From Bacillota bacterium (lineage in GTDB: Bacteria > Bacillota > Negativicutes > Sporomusales > UBA7701), in NCBI GenBank assembly GCA_023415075.1, contig JAEZLU010000191.1, positions 1 through 15,410 on the forward strand: a stretch of DNA of 15,410 nucleotides, written 5' to 3'. The notes under the pieces were generated by a model. It searched no databases, was not told the DNA's origin, and saw nothing but the letters and a program-made list of their open reading frames with translations. Positions within the stretch are counted from its first letter, which is position 1; each line of letters begins with the position of its first letter. Position numbers and translations under genes: made by a program. Positions 1-7,265 of this stretch are shown in pieces.

Positions 1-719
1 CCGGCGTCCTGGGCCACCGCCGCCAGTTCCCGCTGGCGCCGCAGCTCCTTGCGGGCGAAATTCACCCGCAGCATGGTCTGGTAGACATGGGGCGGCACGC
101 CGTACTGCCGCTTGAACAGCTTTATCACATAGTATTTGCTCAGGCCGGAGACCGTCTGGAGGTCATCGAGGGTGACCCGGCCCAGGTAGTTTTCCTGCAG
201 ATAATCGCGTATCCGGCCGACCCCGGCCCGCTCCCCGCCGGCCGTGCAGGCCGGCTCACCGCCGCCGGTGGTCATCAGGGCATCGAACAGGGCCATAACA
301 CCGGTCTCCCGGGCCAGCGGCGTGGCCTCGCCCATCAGGCAGTCGGCCGCCGCGGCCACCAGGTCCTTGAAACCCTTGGCCGGCAGGCAGCGAACGCCGC
401 CCTCGCGCAGAACCGGTACCTTGGCCGCCTGTCCGAGGCTCTCCACCCAGGTCGGCTGGACGAATAGCATCTTATACTGCCAACGCGCCTTATCCCGCGG
501 ATTGCAGGCATGAAAAACCCCCGGGCCTATCAGCACCAGGCTGGCCGGGAAAATTTCCACCTGCCGGCCCTCGTGCCACACCCGGCTGGCTCCCTCCTCC
601 ACCAGCCCGAGGGAAAACTCCTCGTGATAGTGTTTTTTGAACGCCATATGGTCGGCCTTGCAGACCTTGAGCTCGAAAAAAGGCACGCTGGCGTCGCGGT
701 AAAAATCGATGCCGGCCAT
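1..719 (-). CDS. AraC-family transcriptional regulator (C-terminus cut by window edge)
   Basis: An open frame of 239 codons begins at ATG 719 and runs off the window with no stop. A GGGAGG ribosome-binding site lies about 10 bases upstream, inside the end of the preceding gene. Residues 1 to about 95 resemble an AraC cupin-like sensor arm (FKKHYHEEFSLGLVEEG, then SLVLIGPGVFHACNP). Residues 168-238 hold the first helix-turn-helix of the AraC DNA-binding domain (IRDYLQENYLGRVTLDDL, SGLSKYYVIKLFKRQYGVPP) and the linker helix. The second helix-turn-helix lies beyond the window. It follows the hydrolase gene by 3 bases, so the two are probably co-transcribed, and the regulator could act on that gene or on a target outside the window. 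The family assignment is firm; the ligand is unknown. Confidence 0.9.
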   Translation of the reverse strand, partial: MAGIDFYRDASVPFFELKVCKADHMAFKKHYHEEFSLGLVEEGASRVWHEGRQVEIFPASLVLIGPGVFHACNPRDKARWQYKMLFVQPTWVESLGQAAKVPVLREGGVRCLPAKGFKDLVAAAADCLMGEATPLARETGVMALFDALMTTGGGEPACTAGGERAGVGRIRDYLQENYLGRVTLDDLQTVSGLSKYYVIKLFKRQYGVPPHVYQTMLRVNFARKELRRQRELAAVAQDA

Positions 720-722
720 CCT

Positions 723-1331
723 TTACCGCCTCCCTGTAGCGCTATTCGCCAAAAACGCCGTCAGACGGGCGAAGGCCGCGGCCGCCGCCTGCGGCTGGTA
801 GCGCGGTCCGCAGGGGTCGGCGAAGCCATGGTCGCCGCCAAAGCTATGTACTTCGATCCCGTTGCCGGCCGCCAGGCCAGCGGCCAGTCCGGCGACGTCA
901 AAGGACGCCTCCCGCCGCGGAAAAAGCAGCAGCACCGGGCAGGCCGGCCGAACGTCCCGGTAGTCGCGGATGCGCGACCCGTAGTAGCCGGCCACGCCGG
1001 CGTACAGCCCCGTCCGGCTGGCCAGCCAGGCCACCGTGGCCCCGGCGCTGTAGCCCACGAGGTATAGCCGCCGGTAGGCCGGCCGCAGCTTTTCGGCCAC
1101 GGCGTCGACCGCCGCTTGGGCCCGCTCGAAGCCCACCTGCTCGCCAAAGTGGCGGTACGCCGCCGCCTCCTCGGCGTAGTCATAGGCCGGCCGCCCCAGG
1201 AGATTGGGGCAGAACACGTCATAGCCGGCCCTCGAGAGCTCGCCGGCCGCCGTTTCCATATGGCGGTTGACGCCGTATATTTCGTGGACGATGAGGACAG
1301 CGGCGGCGTTGCCGCTCCTAAATTCGAGCAT
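723..1331 (-). CDS. dienelactone hydrolase-like alpha/beta-hydrolase
   Basis: Protein of about 202 aa, a normal length for the dienelactone hydrolase family. I see the N-terminal VLIVHEIYGVNRH strand-turn typical of the family, with the conserved Glu, the nucleophile elbow GYSAG, and a C-terminal GGDHGF carrying the likely catalytic His. Classical dienelactone hydrolases use Cys in the elbow; this one has Ser, so it may be a general carboxylesterase rather than a true dienelactone hydrolase. Start choice: a GTG at 1340 abuts the sua5 stop codon but has no good ribosome-binding site, whereas ATG 1331 has AGGTGG (1337-1342) five bases upstream, so I prefer 1331. It is the last complete gene of the sua5-side cluster and precedes the AraC gene. 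It is presumably cytoplasmic, as no signal peptide is visible. The natural substrate is unknown. Confidence 0.85.
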   Translation of the reverse strand: MLEFRSGNAAAVLIVHEIYGVNRHMETAAGELSRAGYDVFCPNLLGRPAYDYAEEAAAYRHFGEQVGFERAQAAVDAVAEKLRPAYRRLYLVGYSAGATVAWLASRTGLYAGVAGYYGSRIRDYRDVRPACPVLLLFPRREASFDVAGLAAGLAAGNGIEVHSFGGDHGFADPCGPRYQPQAAAAAFARLTAFLANSATGRR

Positions 1332-1340
1332 CGCGGCCAC

Positions 1341-2384
1341 CTACCCGCAGTGAACTATCCTGTAGCCGGAGGCCTTGCGCAGGCGATTCATCACCGCCAG
1401 CCCCAGGCCGGTCTCCGGCAAACCTTCGGCCAGGATGAGGTCGACCGGTTTATCGTCGAAGTGGCGCAGGGCGCTGTACAGGTTGGCGGCCGCCGCCTCG
1501 GCGTCGGCCCGCGCCCCGTACACCACTGTTTCCACCGTTGCCGGCAGAAGGGGCGCCGTCTCGGCCGCCACTACCGCCCCGACCGTCCGGCCGGCCGCCA
1601 GCGCCTCGCCGGCCGCCCGGACGATTGCCGCCGCCGCCCCATCGCCTTCGTAGAGGGTCATCGGCGCCGCCGGCGCGTAATGGGTATACTTCATCCCTGG
1701 GGCCCGCGGCCTCACGGCTTCGCCCTGCAAAGCCGGATCGACCTCGACCTCGCCCAGGGTATCCTCAAGCATCTCCAGCGTTACTCCGCCCGGCCGCAAC
1801 AAAGTCGGCACAGGCGTCGTGCAGTCCACCACTGTCGACTCCACGCCGATGCCGCAGGGGCCGGCGTCGAGGATTACCTCGATGCGACCGTCCATATCGC
1901 TGGCTACGTCCTGGGCGGTGGTAGGGCTGGGCCGGCCCGAGGTGTTAGCACTCGGCGCCGCCACCGGCACGCCGGCCAGGCGGATAAGCTCGCGGGCCAC
2001 CGTCGACGCCGGCAGGCGGATGGCCACCGTATCGAGGCCGCCGGTCACCACGTCGGGCACGATTTGGGTGCGGGCCAGCACCACCGTCAGCGGCCCAGGC
2101 CAATATTTCTCCATCAGCGCCGCCGCGTTGGCCGGCACCCGGCTGGCCAGCTTGGCAACCTCGCGGCGGTCGGCGATATGTAAGATCAGCGGGTTATCCG
2201 CCGGCCGCCCCTTGGCGGCGAAAATCCCGGCCACTGCCCGCGGGTCGAGGCCGTTGGCCCCCAGGCCATACACCGTCTCGGTCGGGAACGCCACCAGGCC
2301 CCCCTGCCGCAGCACGTCGGCTGCCTGGGCCAGAATGCGGATATCCGGCTTGTCCTTGTCTATATGGTAATACTGCGTCTCCAT
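1341..2384 (-). CDS. sua5: threonylcarbamoyl-AMP synthase, Sua5 type
   Basis: Makes L-threonylcarbamoyl-AMP from threonine, bicarbonate and ATP. This is the first step of the t6A37 modification of tRNAs that read ANN codons, and it acts in the cytoplasm. The 347-aa length fits the two-domain Sua5 form rather than the short TsaC/YrdC form. The YrdC domain spans about residues 15-205, with FPTETVYGLG, KGRPADNPL (58-66) and SANTSG (145-150), which form the nucleotide and carbamoyl pocket. The interdomain linker motif PGMKYTHYAP (229-238) is followed by a C-terminal Sua5 domain to residue 347. The ATG at 2384 has a GGAGGT site 6 bases upstream and lies two bases after the prmC stop. With prfA and prmC it forms a translation-fidelity cluster. 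Confidence 0.95.
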   Translation of the reverse strand: METQYYHIDKDKPDIRILAQAADVLRQGGLVAFPTETVYGLGANGLDPRAVAGIFAAKGRPADNPLILHIADRREVAKLASRVPANAAALMEKYWPGPLTVVLARTQIVPDVVTGGLDTVAIRLPASTVARELIRLAGVPVAAPSANTSGRPSPTTAQDVASDMDGRIEVILDAGPCGIGVESTVVDCTTPVPTLLRPGGVTLEMLEDTLGEVEVDPALQGEAVRPRAPGMKYTHYAPAAPMTLYEGDGAAAAIVRAAGEALAAGRTVGAVVAAETAPLLPATVETVVYGARADAEAAAANLYSALRHFDDKPVDLILAEGLPETGLGLAVMNRLRKASGYRIVHCG

Positions 2385-2386
2385 GC

Positions 2387-3247
2387 CTACCTCCGTTCGA
2401 GTACAACCACCCGTTCAATGCCGGCGTAGTCCTTGACGACCTGGGCCACTGCCAGGCCGCTGGCCGACGTGGCCATTGCCGCCACCGCCGGCGCCTGGCC
2501 GGCACCCACCTCAAGGGCCAGGAAGCCGCCGGTTTTAAGGAGGGCCGCCCCGCCGCCCACCAGGCGGCGGTAAAAGTTCAGGCCGTCGGCGCCGCCGGCG
2601 AGGGCGGCCCGCGGTTCATAGCGCAGCTCGGCCTCCAGGCCGGCCAGGTCGCCGTCGGCGATATACGGCGGGTTGCTTACGATCGCGTCGAAAACCTGGC
2701 CGGCCGCCGGCGCGAATAGGTCGCCCTGTTTAAGTTCCAGCCGCTCGCCCGCCCCCAGGCGGGCGGCGTTGGCTCTGGCCACCGCCAGGGCCTCGGCCGA
2801 AACGTCCACGCCGACGCCCCCGGCCGCCGGCAGCTTAACCAGCAGGCTGACGATTATCGCCCCGCTGCCGGTGCCGACATCCAGCACCAGCGGCTCTGGC
2901 CGGCCATCCAGGCGGGCCAGGGCGGCCTCCACCAGCAGCTCGGTCTCCGGCCGGGGGATGAGCACCGCCGGCGTCACCGCGAATGCCAGGCCCATAAACT
3001 CCTTGGTCCCGGTTATGTAGGCCACCGGCTGCCGCTGGGCCCGCCGTTTGACCGCCTCGCGGAAAGCGGCGAGCTCATTGGCCTCAAGTGGCTGATCGAA
3101 GTTGACGTACAGGTGTATCCGGTCCATGCCCAGAATGTGGGAAAGCAGTACCTCAGCGTCGAGGCGCGGACTGGCCACGCCCTTCTCGGTAAAGTACTGC
3201 TTGGTCCATGTTAAAATGCTGCCGATCGTCCATCTCTGTTCGCTCAT
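2387..3247 (-). CDS. prmC: peptide chain release factor N5-glutamine methyltransferase
   Basis: Transfers a methyl group from S-adenosylmethionine to the glutamine of the GGQ motif in release factors, which raises termination efficiency. The 286-aa length matches the family. The N-terminal helical substrate-binding domain covers about residues 1-85. VLIPRPETE (95-103) precedes the Rossmann methyltransferase fold, with the SAM loop DVGTGSG (123-129) and the catalytic NPPY motif (192-195) that holds the target glutamine amide. Its substrate, release factor 1, is encoded immediately upstream with a 3-base gap, the usual prfA-prmC pairing. The ribosome-binding site before ATG 3247 is weak (CAGG about 14 bases away), so translation probably depends on coupling to prfA. 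A small overlapping ATG in another frame is not a better start. Confidence 0.96.
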   Translation of the reverse strand: MSEQRWTIGSILTWTKQYFTEKGVASPRLDAEVLLSHILGMDRIHLYVNFDQPLEANELAAFREAVKRRAQRQPVAYITGTKEFMGLAFAVTPAVLIPRPETELLVEAALARLDGRPEPLVLDVGTGSGAIIVSLLVKLPAAGGVGVDVSAEALAVARANAARLGAGERLELKQGDLFAPAAGQVFDAIVSNPPYIADGDLAGLEAELRYEPRAALAGGADGLNFYRRLVGGGAALLKTGGFLALEVGAGQAPAVAAMATSASGLAVAQVVKDYAGIERVVVLERR

Positions 3248-3250
3248 CGG

Positions 3251-4318
3251 TCATTCGACCTGGCGCAGGCGCTCGCTCTGGTCGGCGGTGATAAGGGCGT
3301 CGACCAGTTCGTCCAGGTCGCCGTTCAGGATAAAATCCAGCTTGTGCAGCGTCAGGCCAATGCGATGGTCGGTCACCCGACCCTGGGGGAAGTTGTAGGT
3401 GCGGATACGCTCGCTGCGGTCGCCGGTGCCCACCTGGCTCTTGCGGGTCTCGGCCACCTCGGCCCGCTGGGATTCCTGGGCCAGTTCGAGCAGTTTGGCC
3501 CGCAGCACCCGCATGGCCCGCTCGCGGTTTTTCAGCTGGGATTTCTCGTCCTGGCACTGGACGACCACGCCTGTCGGCAGATGGGTTATCCGCACCGCCG
3601 ACTCGGTCTTGTTGACATGCTGGCCGCCGGCGCCGCTGGCGCAGTAGGTGTCGATCCGCAGGTCGTTCTGGTTGATCTCGACATCGACGTCCTCGGCCTC
3701 AGGCAGCACGGCCACCGTCACCGTCGACGTGTGGATGCGGCCGCTGGCCTCGGTGTCCGGCACCCGCTGCACGCGGTGGACGCCGCTCTCGAACTTGAAG
3801 CGGGAATAAGCGCCATCGCCCGAGACGGCGAAGACGATTTCCTTGAAACCGCCAAGGTCGGTAGGGTTGGCGTCAAGCAGCTCGGTCTTCCAGCGCCGGT
3901 TCTCGGCGTAGCGGCTGTACATGCGGAAGAGATCGCCGGCGAACAGGGCGGCTTCGTCGCCGCCGGCGCCGCCGCGGATCTCGATAATGACGTCCTTGTC
4001 GTCGTTGGGGTCGCGCGGCAGGAGCAGCACCTTGAGCTCCTCGGCCAGCCGCTCGGTCTTGGCCGTCAGTTCGGCCAGCTCGGCCTCCACCAGTTCGCGG
4101 AAGTCCTCGTCAAGCTTGTCTTTGAGCATCTCCCGCGCGTCCTCGGCTCCCTGACGGGCCTCCTTGTACTCGCGGAACTTGCCGACGACGCCGGCAAGCT
4201 TGGAGTGAGCCTTGGTGTGCTTCTGCCACTCGCTCATGTCGGCCATAACCGTCGGGTCGCTTATCAGCTTTTCCAGTTCGTCGTATTTATCTTCGATTGC
4301 CTGCAATTTATCCAGCAA
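3251..4318 (-). CDS. prfA: peptide chain release factor 1
   Basis: Class I release factor for UAA and UAG stop codons. It enters the ribosomal A site and triggers hydrolysis of peptidyl-tRNA. The 355-aa length is standard. The coiled-coil N-terminal domain spans about residues 1-100. The codon-recognition motif is P-D-T (187-189) within RVPDTEASGRIHTS, where many orthologues have P-A-T. The catalytic GGQ lies at 231-233 (ASGAGGQHVNKTES), and Gln233 is the predicted PrmC target. RF1-type P-x-T separates it from RF2, which has SPF. The start is TTG at 4318: no ATG is available, but GAGGTG at 4326-4331 is placed 7 bases upstream. The gene overlaps the end of the DUF1385 gene by 11 bases, so coupled translation is likely. 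Confidence 0.97.
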   Translation of the reverse strand: MLDKLQAIEDKYDELEKLISDPTVMADMSEWQKHTKAHSKLAGVVGKFREYKEARQGAEDAREMLKDKLDEDFRELVEAELAELTAKTERLAEELKVLLLPRDPNDDKDVIIEIRGGAGGDEAALFAGDLFRMYSRYAENRRWKTELLDANPTDLGGFKEIVFAVSGDGAYSRFKFESGVHRVQRVPDTEASGRIHTSTVTVAVLPEAEDVDVEINQNDLRIDTYCASGAGGQHVNKTESAVRITHLPTGVVVQCQDEKSQLKNRERAMRVLRAKLLELAQESQRAEVAETRKSQVGTGDRSERIRTYNFPQGRVTDHRIGLTLHKLDFILNGDLDELVDALITADQSERLRQVE

Positions 4319-5195
4319 CGACTTTCACCTCATTCGCATCCTCAGGTTTAACCGCCTCAAGAGCGCAGATGGCGACCTCCAGCATGTCGTCGCTCGGCTC
4401 GCGGGTGGTCAGCTTCTGCAGCCACAGGCCGGGGGCAATTGCCCAGGCCACCCACTTCTTGTCGCTCTTGCCGGCGTAGCGAATGATCTCATAACCGATG
4501 CCGGCGATGACCGGCAGCAGAGCGACCCGCGAGGCGATCCGCAGCCACAGGTCAGGCCAGCCCAGGAAGGCGAAAACCAGGATGCTGACAATCATGACGA
4601 TCAGCAGGAAATTGGTGCCGCAACGGGGATGGAGGGTGCTGAACGGGCGGACGTTGTCCACCGTCAGCGGCAGGCCGGCCTCGTAAGCGTGAATGGTCTT
4701 GTGCTCGGCCCCGTGGTACATGAAAACCCGCCGGATGTCCTTCATCACCGAGATGCCGATGACATAGGCGAAGAAAATCGCCAGCCTGAGGAGGCCCTCA
4801 AACAGGTTGAGAACCATCGGGTCGGTTACGGTATCGTGGATGAACTTGGCGGCATAGGTCGGGATGATTATGAACAGCAGGACCGCCAGACCGAAGGCCA
4901 CCACCATCGTTACCCCGATTTCCTTGGCCGAAAGTTCCTCGCCCTCCTCGCCAGAGGCCTGGGCTGAGAAGGAAAGCGCCTTGAGGCCGTAAACCAGGGC
5001 CTCAGCCAGGGCGACCACGCCCCGCAGCATCGGTTTCTTGAGAATCGGGAAGCGATCGGATATCGTCACAAGCGGTTCCTTCTTGACCGTGATGGTGCCG
5101 GACGGTTCCCGCACCGCCGTAGCGATGTGGCCGGGTCCGCGCATCATTACGCCCTCGATAACCGCCTGGCCGCCGATACTCGGTTTAGCTTTCAC
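4308..5195 (-). CDS. DUF1385 family membrane protein (YqhQ-like)
   Basis: A 295-aa protein of the DUF1385/YqhQ family, whose function is not established. It begins with the family signature IGGQAVIEGVMMRGP. Four hydrophobic segments are visible, at about residues 95-117, 130-150, 195-212 and 222-240, so it should be an inner-membrane protein. The conserved polar motif YHGAEHKTIHAYE (160-172) and HPRCGTNF (189-196) could bind a metal or form an active site. The start is GTG 5195 with GGAG about 10 bases upstream. It lies between rpmE and prfA, an order I know from other Firmicutes, and overlaps the prfA start. No separate promoter fits in the short leader, so transcription probably reads through from the rpmE promoter. 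Confidence 0.92.
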   Translation of the reverse strand: MKAKPSIGGQAVIEGVMMRGPGHIATAVREPSGTITVKKEPLVTISDRFPILKKPMLRGVVALAEALVYGLKALSFSAQASGEEGEELSAKEIGVTMVVAFGLAVLLFIIIPTYAAKFIHDTVTDPMVLNLFEGLLRLAIFFAYVIGISVMKDIRRVFMYHGAEHKTIHAYEAGLPLTVDNVRPFSTLHPRCGTNFLLIVMIVSILVFAFLGWPDLWLRIASRVALLPVIAGIGYEIIRYAGKSDKKWVAWAIAPGLWLQKLTTREPSDDMLEVAICALEAVKPEDANEVKVVAG

Positions 5196-5224
5196 GGTTA
5201 TTCTCCTCTCTATTAGGAACCCAA

Positions 5225-5257
5225 TTACAAATAAGGCAGAGCAAAAGCCGCTCTGCC
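5225..5257 (-). terminator. intrinsic terminator or attenuator after rpmE
   Basis: An 8-bp perfect stem (GGCAGAGC at 5235-5242 with GCTCTGCC at 5250-5257) and a 7-base loop. In the minus-strand RNA it is followed by a U-rich stretch, UUAUUUGU. It lies 25 bases beyond the rpmE stop and 30 bases before the DUF1385 ribosome-binding region. The tail is interrupted, so partial readthrough is expected. Confidence 0.75.
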
Positions 5258-5282
5258 AGTTAGGGAACTCCTCTGTTGTGTC

Positions 5283-5486
5283 CTAGCCTTCTTGACCGTA
5301 GCGCTTGTTGAACTTCTCGATACGGCCCTTGGCCGCCGCGGCGCGCTGATGGCCGGTAAAGAACGGATGGCACTTGGAGCACACGTCAACTCGCAGATCC
5401 TTCTTAACCGAACCGGTAACGAAGCTGCTGCCGCAACTGCAGGTCACAGTCGCCTCGCCATACTTCGGGTGAATTTTCTCTTTCAT
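5283..5486 (-). CDS. rpmE: 50S ribosomal protein L31, zinc-binding type
   Basis: Small large-subunit protein at the 30S-50S bridge, 67 aa, the usual length. It begins MKEKIHPKYGEATVTCSCG and carries four cysteines (C16, C18, C36, C39 in CSCG and CSKC) that coordinate zinc. This is the C+ form, as opposed to the cysteine-less RpmE2 made under zinc limitation. The motif CSKCHPFFTG is diagnostic. ATG 5486 has a GAGGTG ribosome-binding site 8 bases upstream. A good sigma-A promoter lies about 46 bases upstream and an intrinsic terminator lies downstream, so the gene can be expressed alone or as the leader of the prfA cluster. Confidence 0.97.
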   Translation of the reverse strand: MKEKIHPKYGEATVTCSCGSSFVTGSVKKDLRVDVCSKCHPFFTGHQRAAAAKGRIEKFNKRYGQEG

Positions 5487-5531
5487 GAATCTCGCACCTC
5501 GCTTTTACTGCATTAGCTGTCACGCTAAATT

Positions 5532-5560
5532 ATTATAGCACAAGCCAGGCGGCGGCGCAA
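5532..5560 (-). promoter_or_regulatory. sigma-A promoter of rpmE
   Basis: On the minus strand TTGCGC (5560-5555), a 17-base spacer and a perfect TATAAT (5537-5532). The predicted transcript starts near 5525, about 40 bases before the rpmE ATG. It is the clearest sigma-70-type promoter in the window and probably also drives the downstream DUF1385-prfA-prmC-sua5 genes. Confidence 0.8.
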
Positions 5561-5599
5561 ACCTTTCTACAAAAAATGTTTCCGTGGCCGCCGGCCGTG

Positions 5600-6352
5600 C
5601 TAATGCAAGGGCCGGAAGCGGCAGTAGCCGATTTCGTCGCAGCGTTTTTTCAGCTGCGGCCACAGCTCTTTGTCGCCCACCAGCCGCAGCGCCGCCGGAT
5701 AAATGATATGGTTTTCCTTGTATATGTGGTCGCCGAGGTTAAAGACGATGAATTCGGCAAGCTCACCCAAAGTGCGCCGGAATTCGGCGAAAGGCATCGC
5801 CGCCGCCTGCCCGGCCAGCGCCTGCAGTTCACGCTTCTTGGCCCGCAGCTCCTCGTGCTCGCTCTCCATGGCGGCAATCGCCTGGTCGAGGCCCCGTCTG
5901 GCCAGCTCGGGGAAAATCACTGCCTCCTCGCGGGCATGGTGGGGCTCAGCCGCCAGCAGGTTGGCCGCCACCTCGGCCAATTCCCGGTCCACGCCGGCCT
6001 CCAGGCTGCCGTCCTGCCGCACCCGGCCGGTCAGCGCTTCCAGGCGTTCGAGGTTCCGCAGGATCTCCTCATGCTCCTCGACCATCGTCCTGAGCGGGTG
6101 CCACGGCTCAACCGCCGCCCGCAGCCCCTCGAGCTCGAACCGCAGATTGTCGAGGTGGAGGCGGTGGACCTCGCCGAGGTCGGCCGACCCCAGGCCCCGC
6201 TCGCCCAGCTCCCTCTCGGCGGCGGCGATGTCCGCCGGCCGGGCGAAGGCAAACACTGCCTTGGCCTCCCGCTTTATTTGCTCGAGTTGCCCTCCCTGCT
6301 TGTACTTTTCCACCAGATTGGCGATCATATCGGCCCGTTCGTGTGTTTCCAT
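5600..6352 (-). CDS. DUF438 and hemerythrin HHE-domain protein
   Basis: A 250-aa, probably cytoplasmic protein. Residues 1 to about 75 fit DUF438 (short helices, EVHRLHLDN). Residues 80-220 form a hemerythrin-like four-helix bundle with candidate di-iron ligands H85, H94, H139 and E143 (HHAREEAVIFPEL), H166 (ESEHEEL), and H209 and H215 (DHIYKENHIIYP). Such proteins bind O2 or NO, or repair iron-sulfur clusters after nitrosative stress; which role applies here is not shown. Many DUF438 proteins carry a PAS domain after the hemerythrin part, near 400 aa in all. This one stops after a short tail and lacks it. ATG 6352 has GGGAGG 5 bases upstream. It is the last gene of the lipoprotein cluster. 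Confidence 0.88.
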   Translation of the reverse strand: METHERADMIANLVEKYKQGGQLEQIKREAKAVFAFARPADIAAAERELGERGLGSADLGEVHRLHLDNLRFELEGLRAAVEPWHPLRTMVEEHEEILRNLERLEALTGRVRQDGSLEAGVDRELAEVAANLLAAEPHHAREEAVIFPELARRGLDQAIAAMESEHEELRAKKRELQALAGQAAAMPFAEFRRTLGELAEFIVFNLGDHIYKENHIIYPAALRLVGDKELWPQLKKRCDEIGYCRFRPLH

Positions 6353-6392
6353 GTTGTCCTCCCGCGGCGACCGCTTATCGTGTTTTGGCGCC

Positions 6393-6563
6393 CTAGCGGT
6401 AGTTTTTCTTGAACCGCCGCTGTTTAGCCGCCGTTAGAAAACCCGGCTTGCGCCGAGCTTGCGACAGCGCGAGCCGCTGGTTGCACTCGAACAGAATAAC
6501 TTTATACTGTTCGACCGAAAAAGCCGCCCCTGCCCTGCGGCAGCGAGCGGCCTTGACAATCAT
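6393..6563 (-). CDS. possible small basic protein, 56 aa
   Basis: I do not recognise this frame. From ATG 6563 (5 bases after the lipoprotein stop) to TAG 6393 it encodes 56 residues, strongly basic at the C-terminus (QRRFKKNYR), with a hydrophobic patch in SVEQYKVILFECN and two cysteines (C8, C27). It fills the gap between the lipoprotein and hemerythrin genes almost exactly. Against it, the ribosome-binding site is poor (only GAAG-like sequence upstream), so it would need coupling to the preceding gene, and open frames of this size arise by chance in GC-rich DNA. A perfect 8-bp inverted repeat (6487-6494 with 6507-6514) lies inside it. Confidence 0.4.
   Translation of the reverse strand: MIVKAARCRRAGAAFSVEQYKVILFECNQRLALSQARRKPGFLTAAKQRRFKKNYR
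6487..6514. repeat. 8-bp inverted repeat with 12-base AT-rich spacer
   Basis: TCGAACAG (6487-6494) and CTGTTCGA (6507-6514) are exact reverse complements around an AT-rich spacer of 12 bases in GC-rich surroundings. It could be an operator or a hairpin, or it could be coincidental inside the small frame. There is no U-tract, so it is not an obvious terminator. Confidence 0.45.
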
Positions 6564-6566
6564 TAG

Positions 6567-7244
6567 TTAGGGCTTCTTCGGCAGATTCTTTATCATATCG
6601 TCCATATCGACGATGCGCGTGCCTTCCGGCAGCTTGAAGGTCTCCGGTGGCACCGGCCCGACCTTCAGGTTTTTGTACTCGATAACCATCTTGTCGCCGT
6701 CCACGGATACCTCGACCCGCATCGGCAGGCCGTAGTCCTCGCGCACCCAGATCTTGGTCTCGGTCTTCTTATCGGCGTCCTGCATCAGCAGCACCTTGCA
6801 CTTGACGCCCTCGTAGGTGGTGGTCGTCTCCACTATTTTGTACTTGAGGGCGTCAGCCGCCTGGGTAAAGCTGTCGGGCGTTTTCGCGGCCTTGGACGGG
6901 TCGAAGGTCATCTTCATCGCCGTCTTCTGCTCAGGTATATAAGAATAGGTAACATTGGCGTCGCCGTCGACGATCGATACCAGCTTCTGGTTTTGGGACG
7001 TCATCTCGGTCCGGGCCTTCTTGCCGGCCACCGCCATCTTACCTTCCATCTTCATCTCTTTGGCGGACATGACATAGTCATAAGTCATCCCGGGGACATT
7101 CTTACCTTTGGCAAAAAGGTCGGCCACCGACTCCTCTTTCGGCGCCGGCGGCGCCTTGGCGGCGTCCTGGCTGCCGCCGCAGCCCGCGAGAACGAGGCTG
7201 ACGGCCATGATGGCAACAGTGACCAATATGACGATTTTTTTCAT
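6567..7244 (-). CDS. lipoprotein with LolA/DUF4412-like domain
   Basis: A 225-aa predicted lipoprotein. The signal peptide MKKIVILVTVAIMAVSLVLAG ends in the lipobox LAGC, with Cys22 as the lipid attachment site. A charged, Ala/Pro-rich linker follows, then a beta-rich domain (about 45-215) with alternating strands such as KMEGKMAVAGKKARTEMTS and YSYIPEQKTAMKMTF, and TKIWVREDYGLPMRVEVSVDG. This pattern resembles the LolA-like or DUF4412 lipoprotein fold, half-barrels that bind lipid or hydrophobic ligands. The frame continues upstream, but ATG 7244 with GGAGGT 7-8 bases away and the signal peptide fix the start. It is first in a cluster with the small frame and the hemerythrin protein. The ligand and function are unknown. 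Confidence 0.88.
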   Translation of the reverse strand: MKKIVILVTVAIMAVSLVLAGCGGSQDAAKAPPAPKEESVADLFAKGKNVPGMTYDYVMSAKEMKMEGKMAVAGKKARTEMTSQNQKLVSIVDGDANVTYSYIPEQKTAMKMTFDPSKAAKTPDSFTQAADALKYKIVETTTTYEGVKCKVLLMQDADKKTETKIWVREDYGLPMRVEVSVDGDKMVIEYKNLKVGPVPPETFKLPEGTRIVDMDDMIKNLPKKP

Positions 7245-7265
7245 CTCTTTACCTCCATTGCATTC

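Noticed and set aside
1116..2183. Long plus-strand open frame opposite sua5 and the hydrolase gene.
   Set aside because: Composition is Arg/His/Gly-rich and low in protein motifs. It is the expected antisense shadow of GC-rich genes whose minus-strand products are clearly recognisable.
3344..4351. Long plus-strand open frame opposite prfA.
   Set aside because: It mirrors the prfA codon positions, has no recognisable domain and no ribosome-binding site of note. RF1 on the other strand is unambiguous.
5565..5599. Possible terminator after the hemerythrin gene (GGCC repeats followed by ATTTTTT on the minus strand).
   Set aside because: The stem is only about 4 bp and sits 8 bases from the T-run, too weak to call with confidence.
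6481..6508. Plus-strand promoter-like TTGCAC-N16-TATACT.
   Set aside because: No plus-strand gene or RNA follows, and the match overlaps the inverted repeat and small frame. An antisense transcript is possible but unsupported.
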